From Diphasiastrum complanatum (lineage: Eukaryota; Streptophyta; Lycopodiopsida; Lycopodiales; Lycopodiaceae): a stretch of DNA of 64,000 bases. Of the stretch, positions 1 to 12,944 are shown in pieces. A program made the position numbers and the translations under genes. Under the pieces are notes generated by a model. That model was not told the origin of the DNA. It worked only from the letters and a program-made list of their open reading frames with translations, and ran no database searches. Within the stretch, counting starts at the first letter, position 1. Each line of letters starts with the position of its first letter. The DNA is taken from positions 27,730,861-27,794,860 of the forward strand of contig CM055109.1 in the NCBI GenBank assembly GCA_029204225.1, written 5' to 3'.

Positions 1-1
1 T

Positions 2-79
2 GATATTTTCACTAAGCCACTTGTTGGAGAAAAGTTTGATAACTTTAGATCAAAGCTTTCTGTCCTTAAAGTTTGTTAA
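2..79 (+). pseudogene. Copia RNase H C-terminal tail
   Basis: The first reading frame encodes the last 25 residues of a Ty1/copia polyprotein (D-I-F-T-K-P-L-V-G-E-K-F ... ) and ends in TAA. The DIFTK motif is the usual extreme C-terminus of Copia RNase H, just before the polypurine tract and 3' LTR. The rest of the element lies to the left of the window. It is too short to assign a lineage. Confidence 0.75.
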
Positions 80-406
80 CTTTAAAGCTATGTATATGAC
101 TGTATAAAGTAGACTCTACTTTAAGAGAGAGAGTTAGAATTAAAGTAGAATCATTGTGTTACTGTATTGTGGGTCCTATCAGTTGGCCTCGCCACGAGGC
201 AAGTCGACGGGACACGCGTCCCACCAACGACAACCTGGGTCATGCATGGGTTCCCTGAGTGAACAACTATATGTACAGTGTAATATCATTTTGAGAAATA
301 CAGTTGCTATGTGAGCTTGCTGTGGAGAGTGTTTTCTGTCTGTGTTACTGTGTAGCATGATCTGTGTTCCTGTGCAAAGCAAATTCTAAGTAAGTTCAAT
401 ACCAAT
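80..406 (+). other. Possible Copia LTR remnant between two Copia fragments
   Basis: This stretch sits directly behind a Copia C-terminus, where a 3' LTR is expected, and contains a TATA-like tract near 90-105. No matching partner LTR is in the window and no clear TG...CA ends were found, so the LTR reading rests on position only. Confidence 0.3.
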
Positions 407-727
407 ACTTGCTTTATCAAGAAAAATGATGAGGTCCTAGCTGATGGATCTAGATATGGTAAATTTTTCAAGTTGAGTTCATATGAGAATGCAAACTTTT
501 GTGAAGTTTCCTTTTTATCTAAGGAGGAGTTGTGACATAGAAGGTTGGGGCATCCTAACTTTAAATCTATGGTCAAGAAAGAGAAGGCTATTGGCCTTCC
601 AAAATCAGTTTCCAAAGATTTCAAGCCTTGTGAGGCTTGTGCTATTGCAAAATCACATAGAAAGCCATATCAGAAGTCTTTTATCAAGACTACTCATCCT
701 TTGGAGCTTATACACTCGGATGTTCAC
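407..727 (+). pseudogene. Copia GAG-pre-integrase fragment
   Basis: The frame reads from the protease-integrase linker (D-G-S-R-Y-G-K-F-F-K-L) into the GAG-pre-integrase zinc region (H-R-R-L-G-H-P-N, then C-E-A-C-A-I-A-K-S-H) and on to the I-H-S-D-V that opens the integrase core. A TGA at 533-535 stands where the conserved Trp of the LWH motif should be, so the frame is broken. Homology stops soon after the IHSDV motif. It is a decayed internal Copia piece in the same direction as the tail at the window start, but the order (tail first) shows that the two are not one collinear element. Confidence 0.8.
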
Positions 728-910
728 ATAAATGCAACAAAAATAGAAGGCGAATTACTCAATACAGCAGCTCTGAGGTTTTTGGCAGCATCAAGCACTC
801 ATGGAATCCAGTGCTCTATCTCTTATTAACACCGGAGCACCAACAAGCTTCAACAAGCATGGGCATCCAACATAGGAGAGATAGTTGAAAGCCAAGTTGC
901 CTAGCCTCAA

Positions 911-1060
911 GGCATTTTTTCAACAGAGGTGGGTGAAGCAGAGTTGAAAGCAAAGCGTTTTCAGCATAGCTGCACAAAGCGTTTTCAGCATAGCTGCATT
1001 TTTTCAGCAGAGATGGGCGAAGCAAAGTTGAAAGCCAAGCATTTTCAGCATAGCCATATG
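911..1060. repeat. Nested tandem repeat, 84 bp with inner 24-bp copies
   Basis: A block beginning GCATTTTTTCA at about 912 recurs at about 996 (roughly 84 bp apart). Inside it a 24-bp unit (CAAAGCGTTTTCAGCATAGC plus TGCA) is present back to back at 951 and 975. Copies differ by a few bases. Confidence 0.75.
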
Positions 1061-1254
1061 GGAAGAAAGCCTCCATGAACCTCCCTCTAATAAGCGCGCG
1101 ACAATTCCACAGGAAATTGGCAGTTGGATGCTCGCTGGAATGGACGCAGCAGCTGAATGTACGCCTCAGTCAATTGGATGGACGTAGCAGTAGACAGACA
1201 CACCACCACTGCGCCTCCATGCAGCCTGCGTCTTCCACCATAATCTTGATGCCC

Positions 1255-2052
1255 TCACCTCCATAGTATACCTCAATAAAACCAACATCAACCGATACTC
1301 CACAATTATCTCCTCTACGTTTTGTTGAAGTTCATCCACTGGCACCATATATTCATGTGTATACTTAACCACACATTTTTGACCAGACACTTTTTCACGA
1401 ACTTCATGACAATAACAAGCTTCATAACTTGCCTTGACAAATGAATCTGCAATTTCATATTTCGTAAGTCCAAAATCTAAATGGACTTTACAGCATCCAT
1501 AGTGTGCACCAAACTCTTATGTTTTCTTTCCACCACATCAACATGACAATCATAAAAAATGTCTCCCCATTGTTGTACATGCAGAATTAGTTTAAATTAA
1601 ATTATTTTTGAAACTTCTCTTCCAAGATACATGGTTTGAAAACAAATTTTTGCTTGCATATCTTTCCATCTGTGTTGAATATCATATTGTGAATTTGGTT
1701 TACCTTGTTTGCTTCAAGGAGCGGGCTTGAATGTAAAATTAGCAGCCAAAATTTCCACACATGTTGGAAACCTGGATCTCATAATATTAATAAACATCAG
1801 ATGGTATGATTGGGCGTAAAATGTGAAGAACACGGAAGACATGTGTTCTTTGTGGTCTACAGTAGACCATACATCTATTTGTGATATCCCACCTCCATCG
1901 TCTTTTGGATAAATGATCGATTCCTCCAAAGGGACATCTATGTTATCGATAACATCAAAATCGTTAACATTATCATCTGAGTCTGAACACAACAACAAGT
2001 CTGTGAAGTAATGGCCTCTGTGAATCTCTGGAATGAACTTCTCCTCAGCCAC
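1255..2052 (-). pseudogene. Unidentified degraded coding region
   Basis: On the minus strand a 112-residue ATG-started frame (2052-1714) is acidic near its middle (C-S-D-S-D-D-N-V-N-D). Further protein-like frames lie downstream in shifted phase, including a stretch between about 1540 and 1255 rich in Cys, His and Tyr (E-A-C-Y-C-H-E-V). The pieces look like one coding sequence broken by at least one stop and frameshifts. I do not recognise the family; a transposon-encoded protein is possible but there is no diagnostic motif. Confidence 0.3.
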
Positions 2053-2847
2053 GTAGTCTTAAGGCCCTACAAAAATTACAAAAATGTTATCAGTGTTATT
2101 GCTAGACTCCAAACACGAAGCTCTCTTATTATGGTGGAATGAAACTATTTTGTTGCTTATTGCGATTAATTAGCCAAACATATGAAATATGGGACATTCG
2201 TGCCCTCACAGTTTATTAATCAGCTTAACGTATGAAAAGCGGTGTATATAAGCTGATACTTGAATGCGAAAAAAAAAAAGTAAACACTTTGATATCATCG
2301 TACATAGATAAAAAAAAAAAATTACAAGGGAATGTCATAAAGTATGTGCAATTAGATGCAGATTACAATACAGTATTAATATAGACCAATCAACTTAAAT
2401 TTGGCAAGAACCATAAATAAAATTTACTGCAAGCATAGAAAAATTTATAGAGTTAATGGTACATATGTGATATACTAGTCAAACTTCTCAACATTATGAT
2501 TGGGTGAAAGCACGTCAAAAAGACAATGCCCAACTAGTACATCATCATACAATGTCAAAAGTCATATAAAAAAATGTTGTCATGTTTGCTTCAATGTAGA
2601 TTTCATGAAATCTCTACAAATATCGATCCTTTCAATATAACCATCCGTGCTATAAAAAAGAAATAGGATCGATTTGTTCAAGGAAACTGGACATTCTCAT
2701 CTTCCCAAAGATCCTCTTTTTCGTAGATGAAGAGTCTCGTATCTTAAGGTACAACAAAAAATCTTGGCCTTTTGGTAGAGGCAAATTGGGATTGAACCAA
2801 ACTAACTGCAATTTGGGCCTATTTTTCTTGCCTAGGGGTCTTTTGAA
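2053..2847. other. AT-rich stretch, no gene seen
   Basis: AT-rich sequence with short A runs (for example 2269-2280 and 2311-2320). I see no coding frame, repeat or transposon terminus that I can support. Confidence 0.4.
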
Positions 2848-3516
2848 TCACACTCGGAGAGAACTTGCATAGAACCCGACCAATCTAACACACTCACACA
2901 CACTGCTTTGAGATGATTCACTGAAATTTTTCAGAGTGCGGCATGTTGCAGACACAGGTGGTACCAATGAGGGTATGTACCAGATGTTCGTTTGAAATGC
3001 CACAAAGATCTGGGAGTCGCTAATGAAAGATCCTTTTGTGTTCATTGGCAAAAGTAGCAACTTAGCCCTTAGATTTTCGGAATTTATTCTTTCTGCCTCC
3101 TCCAACTTTTTAAGATTCTGCACTTCGTCTTTAGAGTGCATAGCTGCTTGTCTTTCAAGATGTAGTGCGTCTTTGTACCACTCTCTTTTTTCTCTTTCGC
3201 TGTTTAAGTCAAGTCCAACATTTTGCAATTTATCCAAGACTTCTCTCAACCCTATGTTCTCTAACTCGACGATTTCTTTTTGACGCAACATTTTCTCCTT
3301 ATACGCATCTAGTTTTGCATATCTACTCTCCAGTGTTGTGTACTTTGCTAAACTTGTAGTCGGTTTTGTAGACGGAGGTGGCTTGTCTTTCAATTTCTTC
3401 ACATTTGGGTGGAAAAAGTGCCTCCGTGGCACTTCTGTAGGTGTGGTCTCCATAGATGTTGTTGTAGTTTTTACAATCGCCCCACCCTGATTTAACATAA
3501 CATGTATTAAATGCAC
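2848..3516 (-). CDS. Hypothetical coiled-coil protein fragment
   Basis: A 222-residue frame on the minus strand. The first 50 or so residues are Thr/Pro/Lys-rich (P-P-P-S-T-K-P-T-T-S). Residues from about 60 to 160 are charged and heptad-like (L-E-S-R-Y-A-K-L-D-A-Y-K-E-K-M, then R-E-V-L-D-K-L-Q-N-V-G-L), predicting a coiled coil. The C-terminal 60 residues lose this pattern and may be non-coding read-through. No enzyme motif is visible. It could be an exon of a gene or the accessory protein of a transposon; the neighbouring minus-strand debris favours the latter weakly. Confidence 0.35.
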   Translation of the reverse strand: MHLIHVMLNQGGAIVKTTTTSMETTPTEVPRRHFFHPNVKKLKDKPPPSTKPTTSLAKYTTLESRYAKLDAYKEKMLRQKEIVELENIGLREVLDKLQNVGLDLNSEREKREWYKDALHLERQAAMHSKDEVQNLKKLEEAERINSENLRAKLLLLPMNTKGSFISDSQIFVAFQTNIWYIPSLVPPVSATCRTLKNFSESSQSSVCECVRLVGFYASSLRV

Positions 3517-3703
3517 GTCACTTGTATGGCATCAAAATATAAGGTTCTGTACAACAAGTGAGGGTGTGGATTCAGTTGGATATTTTGTGCATTCCCTGGG
3601 AAATGGCCCATGGGAGACAAAATTTGAAAAGCTGGATACATGGAAAGTGAAACGTCATACAATCACAAATGTATACCAGCACAAAATTGTTGCAATAATG
3701 TGC

Positions 3704-3755
3704 ATGTTGCCCATACAAATGAACATATACATTTTTTGTTTTGTATGGGCAACAT
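3704..3755. repeat. Perfect 16-bp inverted repeat with 20-bp loop
   Basis: ATGTTGCCCATACAAA at 3704-3719 is the exact reverse complement of TTTGTATGGGCAACAT at 3740-3755, so the transcript could form a hairpin. It may be the end of a small DNA element; no matching outer end was found. Confidence 0.7.
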
Positions 3756-3870
3756 AGAAACAAAGAACTTGTTTGGAAATTTTATTGTGCCTGGGCCAAC
3801 TCCAAATATGCATTGCACAACTCCCATTTTAAACACCCACATAGACATACCCAATTTCTATTATCAATAG

Positions 3871-4686
3871 CATCTAGCAATTTTCTACATATCAAGAGCC
3901 ACATTTGTATAGAATCATCAAAAATGTATTTTTATACTTTCATTTTTAAAACTCTTATAGAATAGAACTTCCAAATGCTTGAAACATAATATTCCCCTAT
4001 TTATAAGGCAGGGACATGTGGCTCGCCAAAAAGCACTTGTTTCCATTGGCAAGCTGCCAGGAACTTTAGCAAGGCATTTTCGGTTAAAAGTTGTGTCGTT
4101 AATTTGAAGATAGCGTCACTGTAATTTTTTTCCTTATTATGAAATCTCTCTTCACTTTGTTCAAAGTTTGCCAAGAAAATTCGAACCTTAAAAAACTCCA
4201 TCAAATGGCCTAAGATGATGTTTCACTCATAGGGCCATCACTTTGAGATTTGACAGGTCCAAATTTAATACGAATACTTTCATACTGGTTGTGAGATCAT
4301 AATAGATCGTCAAGGATCGATATATCTAGCATTTTATGCCAAGGGCCTAAGCAAATATTCCGCAAAAAATACATTACATCCTTATCTAGGCTAGACATAT
4401 TCATTTGAGAGCATAATGACTTCACAACAAATTTGTGCATTTTAGCAAGAAACAAAAATGTATAGAGCTTCATCTAAGAACAAAGTGACGCTACAATTGG
4501 GCGAGTTGCATACATAATGGACTAGATGCATGAAATTTTCCAGCATTGAATGGCCTAACAAAATGGTTACACCACTAAAAAAAAAAAAAAATTTGATGTT
4601 CTAACAAAACTAGAAAGATCTTACAAAGCTTAGTCATCTCACATTATCATTGTACATGATTACAATTTTGTCCTATGGCAAAGTTG
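3871..4686. other. AT-rich stretch, no gene seen
   Basis: I find no supported coding region. A short A run lies at about 4578-4591. Confidence 0.4.
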
Positions 4687-4884
4687 GGCCTCTTTGCTCA
4701 TAGACAATATCCATGTGGCGTTATGTGAAGCGTTGATGTACAATATACGAAGGGTTATAGATCAGACATGTGGCGTGCTTTTGGTGAGCCTCCTTGCTCG
4801 AAGACAATATCCATGTGGCACAATGTGAAACATTGATGTACAATACATCATCAAGGGTTATTAATCATGCATGTGGCACGCTTT
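4687..4884. repeat. Tandem duplication, about 101 bp
   Basis: Two adjacent copies begin at about 4687 and 4788. Both hold GACAATATCCATGTGGC, a TTGATGTACAATA block, an AAGGGTTAT block and CATGTGGC followed by GCTTTT. The second copy differs by a small insertion and scattered substitutions. Confidence 0.75.
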
Positions 4885-5000
4885 TCTAGACCGTAATGCC
4901 TTGTGCTCAAGTGTCCTTTGTATTTTGGGACCACCTCCAAGAGCATAATGTCCATCCAATTTTCTCTCTCTTAGGAATCTGTCATTCTATCTCTTCTTTC

Positions 5001-5100
5001 CGGTGGAATTCACTTTCTCTTTCCTCTCTCCGGTGGAATGCACGTTCTCTCTCCTCTCTTCGGTGGAATGCACGTTCTCTTTCCTCTCTCCGGTGGAATG
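5001..5100. repeat. 30-bp minisatellite, about 3.3 copies
   Basis: CGGTGGAAT starts at 5001, 5031, 5061 and 5091, giving a strict 30-bp period with a pyrimidine-rich second half (TTCTCTTTCCTCTCTC type). Because 30 is a multiple of three, the array stays open in all frames and produces repetitive ORFs that are not genes. Confidence 0.9.
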
Positions 5101-5195
5101 TGCATGTGCTATGTGGCAGCCCGTTATTGGCTGTCCACATCCGCATTCCACCACAAACGTAAAAAAATTTGAGAATAAAAAACGGCAAAAATCGG

Positions 5196-5228
<33 letters not shown>
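5196..5228 (+). repeat. Poly(A) run of 33
   Basis: An uninterrupted run of A. It could be the tail of a retroposed transcript whose body is the minisatellite-bearing sequence just upstream, but no target-site duplication was identified. Confidence 0.8.
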
Positions 5229-5232
<4 letters not shown>

Positions 5233-5268
5233 CGCTTAATGGCATTACGTAGGGGAAGGCCCGAAGCC

Positions 5269-5350
5269 CTCAGGCCTTCCTTGCTGGTCGGGGCCTGCCC
5301 TCGGGCTCCCGCCCTTGGGCAAGGGCCCTCCCAGCAAGGAAGGCCCTCAG
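5269..5350. repeat. GC-rich inverted repeat
   Basis: GCCTTCCTTGCTGG near 5274-5287 pairs exactly with CCAGCAAGGAAGGC at 5331-5344, extended by imperfect CTCAG/CTGAG ends. The loop contains a further palindrome-like GCCCTTGGGCAAGGGC. The sharp GC rise against AT-rich flanks suggests a small fold-back DNA element. Confidence 0.7.
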
Positions 5351-5444
5351 GTAACGGGTGGCAGACTAGTGGCAGGGCGCCCAGTGGCTGGGGGGATGGG
5401 GTTGGGCCAAGGCAGGAGGTCGAGATGCCCTGCTATTTTTTTTA

Positions 5445-6300
5445 AGGGGCTGCGCTATTGCTTTGGTGAAGGGGAGAGGCATTTCAACGTTGCTTTTCAG
5501 CTGAACAAGGAAAATCTATTGTGCACTGTTGCCATGAATGCTTACATGTTTCCATTGAGGGCAGAGGAGAGCCACAAGAGCTGTTTATGTTGGGCTATTT
5601 ATGTGCTTGATGTTTCTACTGAACAAGAGGGAAGCATTGTGGGCTGTTTACATTCTTGTTGTTTCTGTTGAGAGAGAGATAGAGAAGTGCAAGGGGAGCA
5701 GATTGGTGCTGGATTGTGGAAGTGCAGGTCAAAAAGACGAAAAGAAGCTCCTTGCTTTCAAGTATGGATGTGCTTTCATTTGTAGTCCAAAGGCTTCTCA
5801 CTATGTGAATGACAATCTTTTTCTCAACGTTGAAAGTGAGTTTTTATCACAATTTCCTTTATTCTCTTTGTAGTTTGAGCTCTTAGGAACGGTGCAATCT
5901 GGATTTATTTAGCAGAGACAAAGCTTTTTACAGCTCAAACTCTATCCCAGAAGCTGAAATTCTTCACAATTTACTTAGTAGTTTATGATTTTGGTTTTTA
6001 GAGGTACAACAGACTAAGGTTTGAACATCTTCATATCCATGACACAGATCTAAAATTCAAGTTCCTCGTCTTGAGATTATGAATTTTGTTTTTTATCTGG
6101 TTTAGCAAGTGGCAATTAGTAATGAAAGGTTAGATGAAGAAACTAAGCTTAGATGGAGTTACTTTGAGGATACCTTTGATCCTGAGATCACCTATCTTTC
6201 TAAAGGTGTACTAAGAAGAACAATCACCACAAATATATATTTTCAGATAGGTGTTTGTGTACAAGTAATGGAAAAACCAGTACTTCTACTACACAAATAG
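5445..6300 (+). other. Exon-like open frames, unidentified
   Basis: Two stretches look protein-like: 5601-5873 (contains K-L-L-A-F-K-Y-G-C-A-F) and 6109-6300 (contains R-L-D-E-E-T-K-L-R-W). The second is preceded by a T-rich tract ending in AG, and a GT follows TCTAAAG at about 6206, as an internal exon might be. I recognise no domain, and chance ORFs cannot be excluded. Confidence 0.2.
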
Positions 6301-7864
6301 AGGCAGTGCTGTTGACCCTAGATCATTCCACTATACTAATGATCTAAATACTAGAGGAAAGCATCAAGGATGGAATACGAATGATATTGCCAAATACTAG
6401 TAAGAGGGCTTTGCGAGCATGTTTTATAAGAACTTTGCGGCCACATGCCAATGAAAGGACTTTGTCGATGTTTTCATAAAAGCTTTGTTGCCATATATCA
6501 ATGGAGAACATTGTTATTGCATGTGAACAATAAGACTCTCCACAAAAGGCTCTAACACCCCTCTTTTGTCCATAAAGATAGACCATAGTGTTAACAACAC
6601 AAATGAGCTACAAATGTGTAGCAAGAATTTTTTGATTGAAAGGGTCATATGAATGAAGCTAATATAAATTTTTAGAATGTTGGCATGTTTTCTAACCACT
6701 ACATGAACATGGACTTTTTTTAGGTTGTACAAATCAAAAGAAAAACCAGTGACTGTACCTCAACTATACATGTGTATCCCTCATTAGAGTGGCCTAGTCC
6801 ATATTGATAGGGGAATGTAGCAATGCCACATTTATGAAGTGCCACATGTTCCTAGACATTCATGTTAGCCTTGGTCTTGGTATCTTAGGACTTAGGATTG
6901 TTTGCATAGTACAATTGATATGAGTTCCACTATTCATCCATCACCTCATTTCTAGAAAAAATAAAAATACAAGAGAAATTGTGTAGAAGAGTGATATATA
7001 TTAAAGATATACAGAACTGAACATACCATGCTTGCTTAAGCTACGTAAGGTTTGCGCATATTATGAAATTGTACCTGAATGGTTGTAGACGTGGCTTTTT
7101 GAGAGGCTGTTCATTATTGTTTATGCGAGAGAAAAACAAGTATTAGCTTACCTTATAACTAGGCATTAGTGCTCATTAAATTTCTCACAAATATTAAATT
7201 ACTCACAAATATTCAATTACTCACATAGATACTTTGACTTGCAAGGACAAATGCAAATTTATCTTGGTTGCGGAATTTAAATATGTAAGACAAAGTATTC
7301 ATAGTGCCCCAAGTACATTGGTGTGCACGAACTGAGAAATGGTTGTTGAAAGAAATTGCATATTGCATTTTGAAAATCTCATGCCTTTCACTGTTTGCAT
7401 ATTATCCTTCTAAAAAATTTATGCTTTGCAACAAGTTGTATTTACACAAAGAGGAGTTGATAACCAACTATCGCCACTCTTGCATTACCAGCCTATAAAT
7501 CATATACCATGTTTATAGTGATATTTGATTGGTATAAGAAAAATTGAATCATGAAAGTATATTAGAATCGATTAAGATAGAAAAATTGGCCAACATCTTG
7601 GTTTTGAAAAAATAGCGAACATATTATTAACAAAAACATAACGGACAATTTTTTAATTTATGTCTTGATTCTCTCCATCCATGTTTATTTTTTAGTATGA
7701 TAAAATTGTAACAAGCTAAATAAAAAGTTTGTAGAGTTTTATTTATAAATGTTTAATCATACACATTGTTCATTAACTTTTAAATCATATTTATTATTTA
7801 TTATTTATTACTTATCACTCACAATATCTATAAATGAGCGATTCTTTGCTTTTAATGTAATTGA
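6301..7864. other. No gene seen
   Basis: AT-rich sequence with small open frames only, none protein-like. Nothing here supports a feature. Confidence 0.4.
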
Positions 7865-7968
7865 TAACGGGCTTGGGAAGGCCCGTTCCAGCACATTATT
7901 GGGCCGTGGGAGACTGGGCTCGCCCACGGCCCAATAAAATGCCGGAACGGGCCTTCCCAGGCCCGTTA
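7865..7968. mobile_element. Fold-back miniature element, 46-bp arms
   Basis: The sequence TAACGGGC...GCCCGTTA is a nearly complete palindrome. The left arm 7865-7910 and right arm 7922-7968 differ at only about 4 of 46 positions when one is reverse-complemented, leaving a loop of about 12 bases. It is GC-rich in an AT-rich setting. The size and structure fit a fold-back MITE. A TA target duplication is possible but cannot be told apart from the terminal TAA/TTA. Confidence 0.75.
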
Positions 7969-8501
7969 CCTTTCGTTATTAGCAGGTTTTCACGTATATA
8001 TGGTTTTTAAACCATAGAGGTTACAGTTCTTACACTCCCTCACAAAGATGAAATGAAGATTAGATGAGAATCTATCAAAGACTTATCAAATCCTACCAAT
8101 TTGCACCATTTTTGGACAAAAACATGACTAAATCTCACTCACACCTCTTGTTGGTTTTAAGACCTGTATATCACTTTAAGAGGACTTGTTCTCAGCCTAG
8201 ATTAATTAGATTCCATGACACTAAGTCAAATCTAATCAATGGCACTTGATCTTGTTGCTTTTCCTACGATTTACTTAGGTTTAGGTCCTATAATCTAGGA
8301 ATCACTACCAAAATGAAATGACCAATCCTTTAGACTTGATCTAGCCTATAGTAGGGTAGGTTTCCCACATGGCTCCATGGCTTCACACATGTGGGACCCA
8401 CTTATGTACATAATTTTCATTATTCTACATGGTTTTTTAACAAGCTAGATTTGCCAATTTTTGGCAATTCTTCACAGGAGTCACAAATCATGGTCTCCAC
8501 T

Positions 8502-8503
<2 letters not shown>

Positions 8504-8585
<82 letters not shown>
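8504..8585. repeat. (GA)n array
   Basis: About 82 bp of uninterrupted GA dinucleotide. Confidence 0.97.
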
Positions 8586-10814
<2,229 letters not shown>

Positions 10815-11027
10815 GAGTAGAGAGGTTGATGACAAACTCCCTGACGCCATCCTATTCCACATCGATGTCGTCCTTGAGTGGGCTGTCAACATTGTTTGAT
10901 ACCTTATGTCAAGACGTCCTCTCCCTGAGATGAACAAGATAGAATGATGTTGGTTGGGTATTGAATTTAATGGATGGATCATATGGTTCTATCAGAATTT
11001 CTTAAATATTCCTTTCTACATATCTAG

Positions 11028-12300
11028 TGTTTCACTAGTCGTATAAAACATCAACTTCATAGAAATTTGTGACCTTCACTCAGAAAAATTAGGTGATCGA
11101 AGGCCTTACGAGGCTTAGGTGAACAACGAGATAGGATTCCCATGCAAGAGGCCTTTGGTAATGAATACTCTTCAAGTTCACTTTGAAGATGTTAACAATG
11201 ACTTCGATGCAGAAGGATTCTTTAAGAAGAACCATATGATCCATCCATCATATTCAATACCAAATCTACCAAAATCATCTATAGAATCAAAGGACATAAT
11301 AGATTATGACCATTTGAGGTTACTAGTAGGCATAGATGCCCAACTCCCAAAGTATATTGCAAGATTAATGTCACACAACCAAAGGTAGAAATTGACATCC
11401 TAGGTCCGTCATATGAATCCTGGGACAACGCGGGGAATGTCGTTCAATTGAATGATATGGACTGCCATCGGGAGCCACTGTTGGCCCAATCGTACGTATA
11501 AGGTGGCTTGAATCTGGGACCCGTCAGTGTTAACTCATAAGGCAAGATCGTCGGTGGTGATACGTAGGGTTATATCTAATGTCATTATAGTCCCCAACTG
11601 AAAATTTGTACAATATGACAGAATCTTCTTGGATTCACGAAATGCACCATGGTATGCTATCATCGGTAATTGATACTAAAGTCATGCTGGTTGGACGAGG
11701 CATGACTTCAGTATATCTTATGTTTCACTAGTCGTATAAAACATCAACTACTCAAAAAAACCAGGTGATCGAAGTCCTTACGAAGGTTACATGAACAACG
11801 GGTTAGGATTCCCTTTGGTAATGAGAATACTCTTCAATTTCACTTTGAAAATGTTAACAATGACTTTAATGCAGAAGGAATCTTTAATAAGTTCTGATAT
11901 AACCATATGATCCATCCATCATATTCAATACCAAATCTACCAAAATCATCTATAGAATAGATCGTGAAGGTCTGAGGTTACCAGTAGGCATAGACACCCA
12001 ACTCTCATAGTATATTGCAAGATCAATATCACACAACTAAAGGTATAAATTGATATCCTAGGTCTGTCATATGAATCCTAGGGCAGCTCGGAGAATGCTG
12101 GATGATATGGACCACTAGCGGGAGCCAATGTTGGCCCAATCGTAGGTATAAGGTGGCTTTAATTTGGGACCTGTCAATATTAACATCTAAAGTGAGATCG
12201 CCCGTGGTGATGCCTCATTGGGTTGTATCTAATGTTATTATAGTTGCAGCTCCTCAACTTAAGTTCACACTATAGGACAAAATCTTCTCGAAGATGACTT
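11028..12300. repeat. Degenerate tandem duplication, about 694-bp unit
   Basis: GTTTCACTAGTCGTATAAAACATCAACT opens copies at 11028 and 11722. Each then carries the same ordered landmarks: GGTGATCGAAG, AATGTTAACAATGACTT or its near match, CATATGATCCATCCATCATA, and GGAGCCA plus TGTTGGCCCAATCGTA. A 90-residue frame in copy 1 (11119-11388) is broken in copy 2, so coding constraint is not evident. The product is unknown. Confidence 0.85.
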
Positions 12301-12418
12301 GAGATCGCTGACATGGACAAGAATGTTTTGCAATTTTCGCATTTATTGGAAAGTAGCTGGAGACGTTTCTTGTCGAAATAGAGTACCTTCGCATTTTTTG
12401 CATTTTGCCGAAAACCCT

Positions 12419-12497
12419 GAGGTGTTTTGAAAAACTTGAAAGTGTTGGAAAAACCCGAAGGTGTTGAAAAATCCCGAAGGTGTTGAAAATGATGTCG
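12419..12497. repeat. 19-20 bp minisatellite, four copies
   Basis: Successive units of the form AAGGTGTTGAAAAATCCCG with small variations. Neighbouring sequence to 12600 is also repetitive around CGCATTT and TGCGACAAA. Confidence 0.8.
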
Positions 12498-12599
12498 AAA
12501 TAGTCACATTTCGCATTTGTCGCATTTTGGAAAATGCGAACTGTGCGACAAACAGTTCATTTCTACAGACTGTTGCGACAAATAGTGTATTTTTGCATA

Positions 12600-12937
12600 C
12601 TTATAGAAAATCCTGATTTTTTGAAATCGTTGAAGCTGGCCAAGTCTTCAATGATCTTCAAATTCTTGAACTTGAAATTTGAATGTGAAAAGAGAACATG
12701 ATTGGTTATCCTTCAGTCATTATGCATGGATGAAGATCAGCCGGAAGCCCGACATAGTTCGTCCGTCGAATAGTTTGGTTGTTTGTATTCTGTGATTCCT
12801 ACAGGTATCAGATCGGCAAACATAGAACCAAAAGAGGTTTCATCTTACCCTAGATCAGTGACCATAAATGTGCAAGAAGAATCTTGAAATAGAAAATAGT
12901 ATTCACCAAGAGAAAACTGTGGACTTAATTTCCAACA
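12600..12937 (-). other. Copia 3' LTR, left part undefined
   Basis: On the minus strand the Copia fragment ending at about 12950 is followed by a purine tract (AAGGGGGAT, 12939-12949) and then TGTTGGAAATT starting at 12937, the expected order of polypurine tract and LTR start. The far end of the LTR was not defined and no second LTR was found. Confidence 0.55.
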
Positions 12938-12944
12938 ATCCCCC

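Noticed and set aside
4982-5245. ORFs across the 30-bp minisatellite and poly(A) run on both strands
   Set aside because: The 30-bp period keeps frames open and poly(A) gives Lys or Phe runs. No independent support for a gene.
11028-12300. CRISPR-like or bacterial repeat array
   Set aside because: Only two long diverged copies without regular spacers; the window is clearly plant nuclear DNA.
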